DNA of 64,000 nucleotides from Rhodothermus bifroesti (lineage in GTDB: Bacteria; Bacteroidota; Rhodothermia; Rhodothermales; Rhodothermaceae), in NCBI RefSeq assembly GCF_017908595.1, contig NZ_JAGKTL010000004.1:248001-312000 (forward strand), written 5' to 3'. Positions 62,991 through 64,000 of the stretch are shown here, in pieces. Every line of letters begins with the position of its first letter. Within the stretch, counting starts at the first letter, position 1. The translations under genes and the position numbers were made by a program. A model generated the notes under the pieces. It ran no database searches. It was given only the letters and a program-made list of their open reading frames with translations, and was not told the DNA's origin.

Positions 62991-64000
62991 AGTTTGCTGT
63001 CGGATTGCGCATTAGGCGCAAGATTGGCCAAGATTCCAGGGCTCCCACAATAACCACAGGGGTGCCTACAGGAACCAATTCAAAAAGCTGGCGCATTTCT
63101 TCGTTACGTAATGCCACGCAGCCTTCTGTCCAATCTACACCCCGTCCCCCCTCGCCATGTATTTCAATGAGTCCGCCAATTTGGGCATTCGGGGGCAACC
63201 TACCCTCTCGTCGCGCTCGGATAAAGCGTGCCCGATCGACCTCGTTTGGATAATCTAGCAGCAGAGCCCGATAGTAACGCGTTTCTCCTGGTCCCAATTT
63301 TCGAATAACGCGGTACTTGCCTTCCGGCGTTGCGCGATCGCCTGCATAAAGCTTAGGCCCCATCCAGTTCGGCCCAAGCTCTACCGTAAAAGTAGCGAGG
63401 TGCTGCGTGCCGCGATAAACGTAGCACCGGCGAGCCATTTTATCGACCACAAGCAACAGGCTTCCACGACGGCGGGCTTCCTGACGTGCTTCTTCAACCC
63501 ATTGCCGCCAAGTGGGCAGTTGCGCTAGGTAGTGGCTGACGTAGTCTCGTAGTTGTTCTTCGAGCACCTGGAGGCGATGCTGCGCTGCTGCTGCCTGCTC
63601 GGAGGCAACCCACAGGTCTCCGCTTTCTAGAGCTTTATGTGCGGTATGGTAATGCGTTTGGGCCTCCTGAAACTGCTGGCTCCATGCCGATCGATAGGGT
63701 AAAGTTTCCAGCCATTGTGCCAGGGAATCCAGCAGGGGCGCCAGCTGACGCAGCATCTGGTGGCTTTGATGGTAGAGCGAGTCGCGCACCTGTTCCGCTC
63801 GTCGTGCAGCTGCCCAGGCTTGCTGTTCGGCCTGTCGCGCTACGGCTTGCGCTTGCGCATACTGCTGCCAGGCCCACCAGCGCTGATTGGCTTCTTGCCA
63901 CTGCATCAGCGCTTGTTTCCAGGAGCGCTGCGCTTGCTCCCATAACGAAGCGGCATAACGCTCAGCTTGTGCTGCACGTGCCTGCGCTAGAGCCTCTCGA
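62980..64000 (-). CDS. L,D-transpeptidase with coiled-coil N-terminus (partial)
   Basis: Open to the window edge, so the 5' end is missing; an ATG at 63906 is probably internal because the Ala/Gln/Glu coiled coil continues upstream without a break (ending RSWKQALMQWQEANQRWWAW across it). C-terminal YkuD domain: LLLVVDKMARRCYVYRGTQ, GDRATPEGKYRVIRKLGPGE and GLIEIHGEGGRGVDWTEGC, the latter with catalytic His and Cys and the YafK-like WTxGCVAL form. Likely a periplasmic peptidoglycan-modifying enzyme with a long helical stalk. Start of a three-gene minus-strand operon. Confidence 0.9.
   Translation of the reverse strand, partial: REALAQARAAQAERYAASLWEQAQRSWKQALMQWQEANQRWWAWQQYAQAQAVARQAEQQAWAAARRAEQVRDSLYHQSHQMLRQLAPLLDSLAQWLETLPYRSAWSQQFQEAQTHYHTAHKALESGDLWVASEQAAAAQHRLQVLEEQLRDYVSHYLAQLPTWRQWVEEARQEARRRGSLLLVVDKMARRCYVYRGTQHLATFTVELGPNWMGPKLYAGDRATPEGKYRVIRKLGPGETRYYRALLLDYPNEVDRARFIRARREGRLPPNAQIGGLIEIHGEGGRGVDWTEGCVALRNEEMRQLFELVPVGTPVVIVGALESWPILRLMRNPTANYGR

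Overview
The window reads as ordinary chromosome from a Rhodothermota-like member of the Bacteroidota/FCB group, probably close to Rhodothermus. The lineage is inferred, not searched. Supporting it are a full-length SprA (type IX secretion translocon), a TonB-dependent receptor with an N-terminal carboxypeptidase-regulatory-like domain, a CBM9/DUF5916-type outer-membrane protein, a short eukaryote/archaea-like ProRS, a PSP1 protein next to holB, and a complete flagellar rod/ring/hook-associated gene block, which most Bacteroidota lack. No rRNA, CRISPR array, insertion sequence or prophage is visible.

Layout. (1) 60-9455 (+): a tightly packed flagellar operon flgF-flgG-flgA-flgH-flgI-flgJ(N-terminal type)-flgN-flgK-flgL, running on into a TPR protein, an HDOD protein and a degenerate CheY-like receiver. 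(2) 9458-11665 (-): a chemoreceptor with a sigma-28-like -10 box; divergent from it a sodium:solute symporter, then a GroES-like protein. (3) 14114-20509 (-): holB, PSP1, an RMDN-like TPR protein, then a vWA / PP2C phosphatase / YegI-like kinase triad of the TerY-P type. (4) tRNA-Met, a shared terminator and a non-canonical EF-G paralogue (-). (5) 23021-33616 (+): tsaB, accD, sprA, lipB and a small acidic protein. (6) 33609-36045 (-): DUF423, a lipoprotein, rsfS, a LytR_C protein and a small outer-membrane protein. (7) 36209-41507: tsaD, chorismate mutase and mltG (+), facing a FadL-like porin and a very unusual aromatic-rich lipoprotein (-). (8) 41733-50103: proS, TonB receptor, endonuclease V, tRNA-Val, DUF5916 protein, peptidase C26. 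(9) 50181-60585 (+): thrS-infC-rpmI-rplT-pheS-pheT, a coiled-coil protein, zapA, a 6S-like RNA, RNase Y and an OmpR-type regulator. (10) 60777-64000: a membrane protein (+), then an L,D-transpeptidase cluster (-) that runs off the window.

The most notable items are regulatory and easily missed. The pheST genes are preceded by a 17-codon leader ORF with tandem Phe codons, start-stop coupled to rplT, followed by mutually exclusive antiterminator and terminator hairpins: a classical attenuator outside the proteobacteria. infC has no ATG/GTG/TTG start that gives a full-length protein and appears to start at AUC. Between zapA and rny lies a rod-like RNA with 6S RNA architecture and a strong terminator. 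The vWA/PP2C/kinase triad joined to an RMDN-type TPR protein is the best candidate for a poorly described signalling system.

Several starts were moved inward from the longest open frame because that longest start was TTG/GTG or overlapped a neighbour. The reasons are given per gene.
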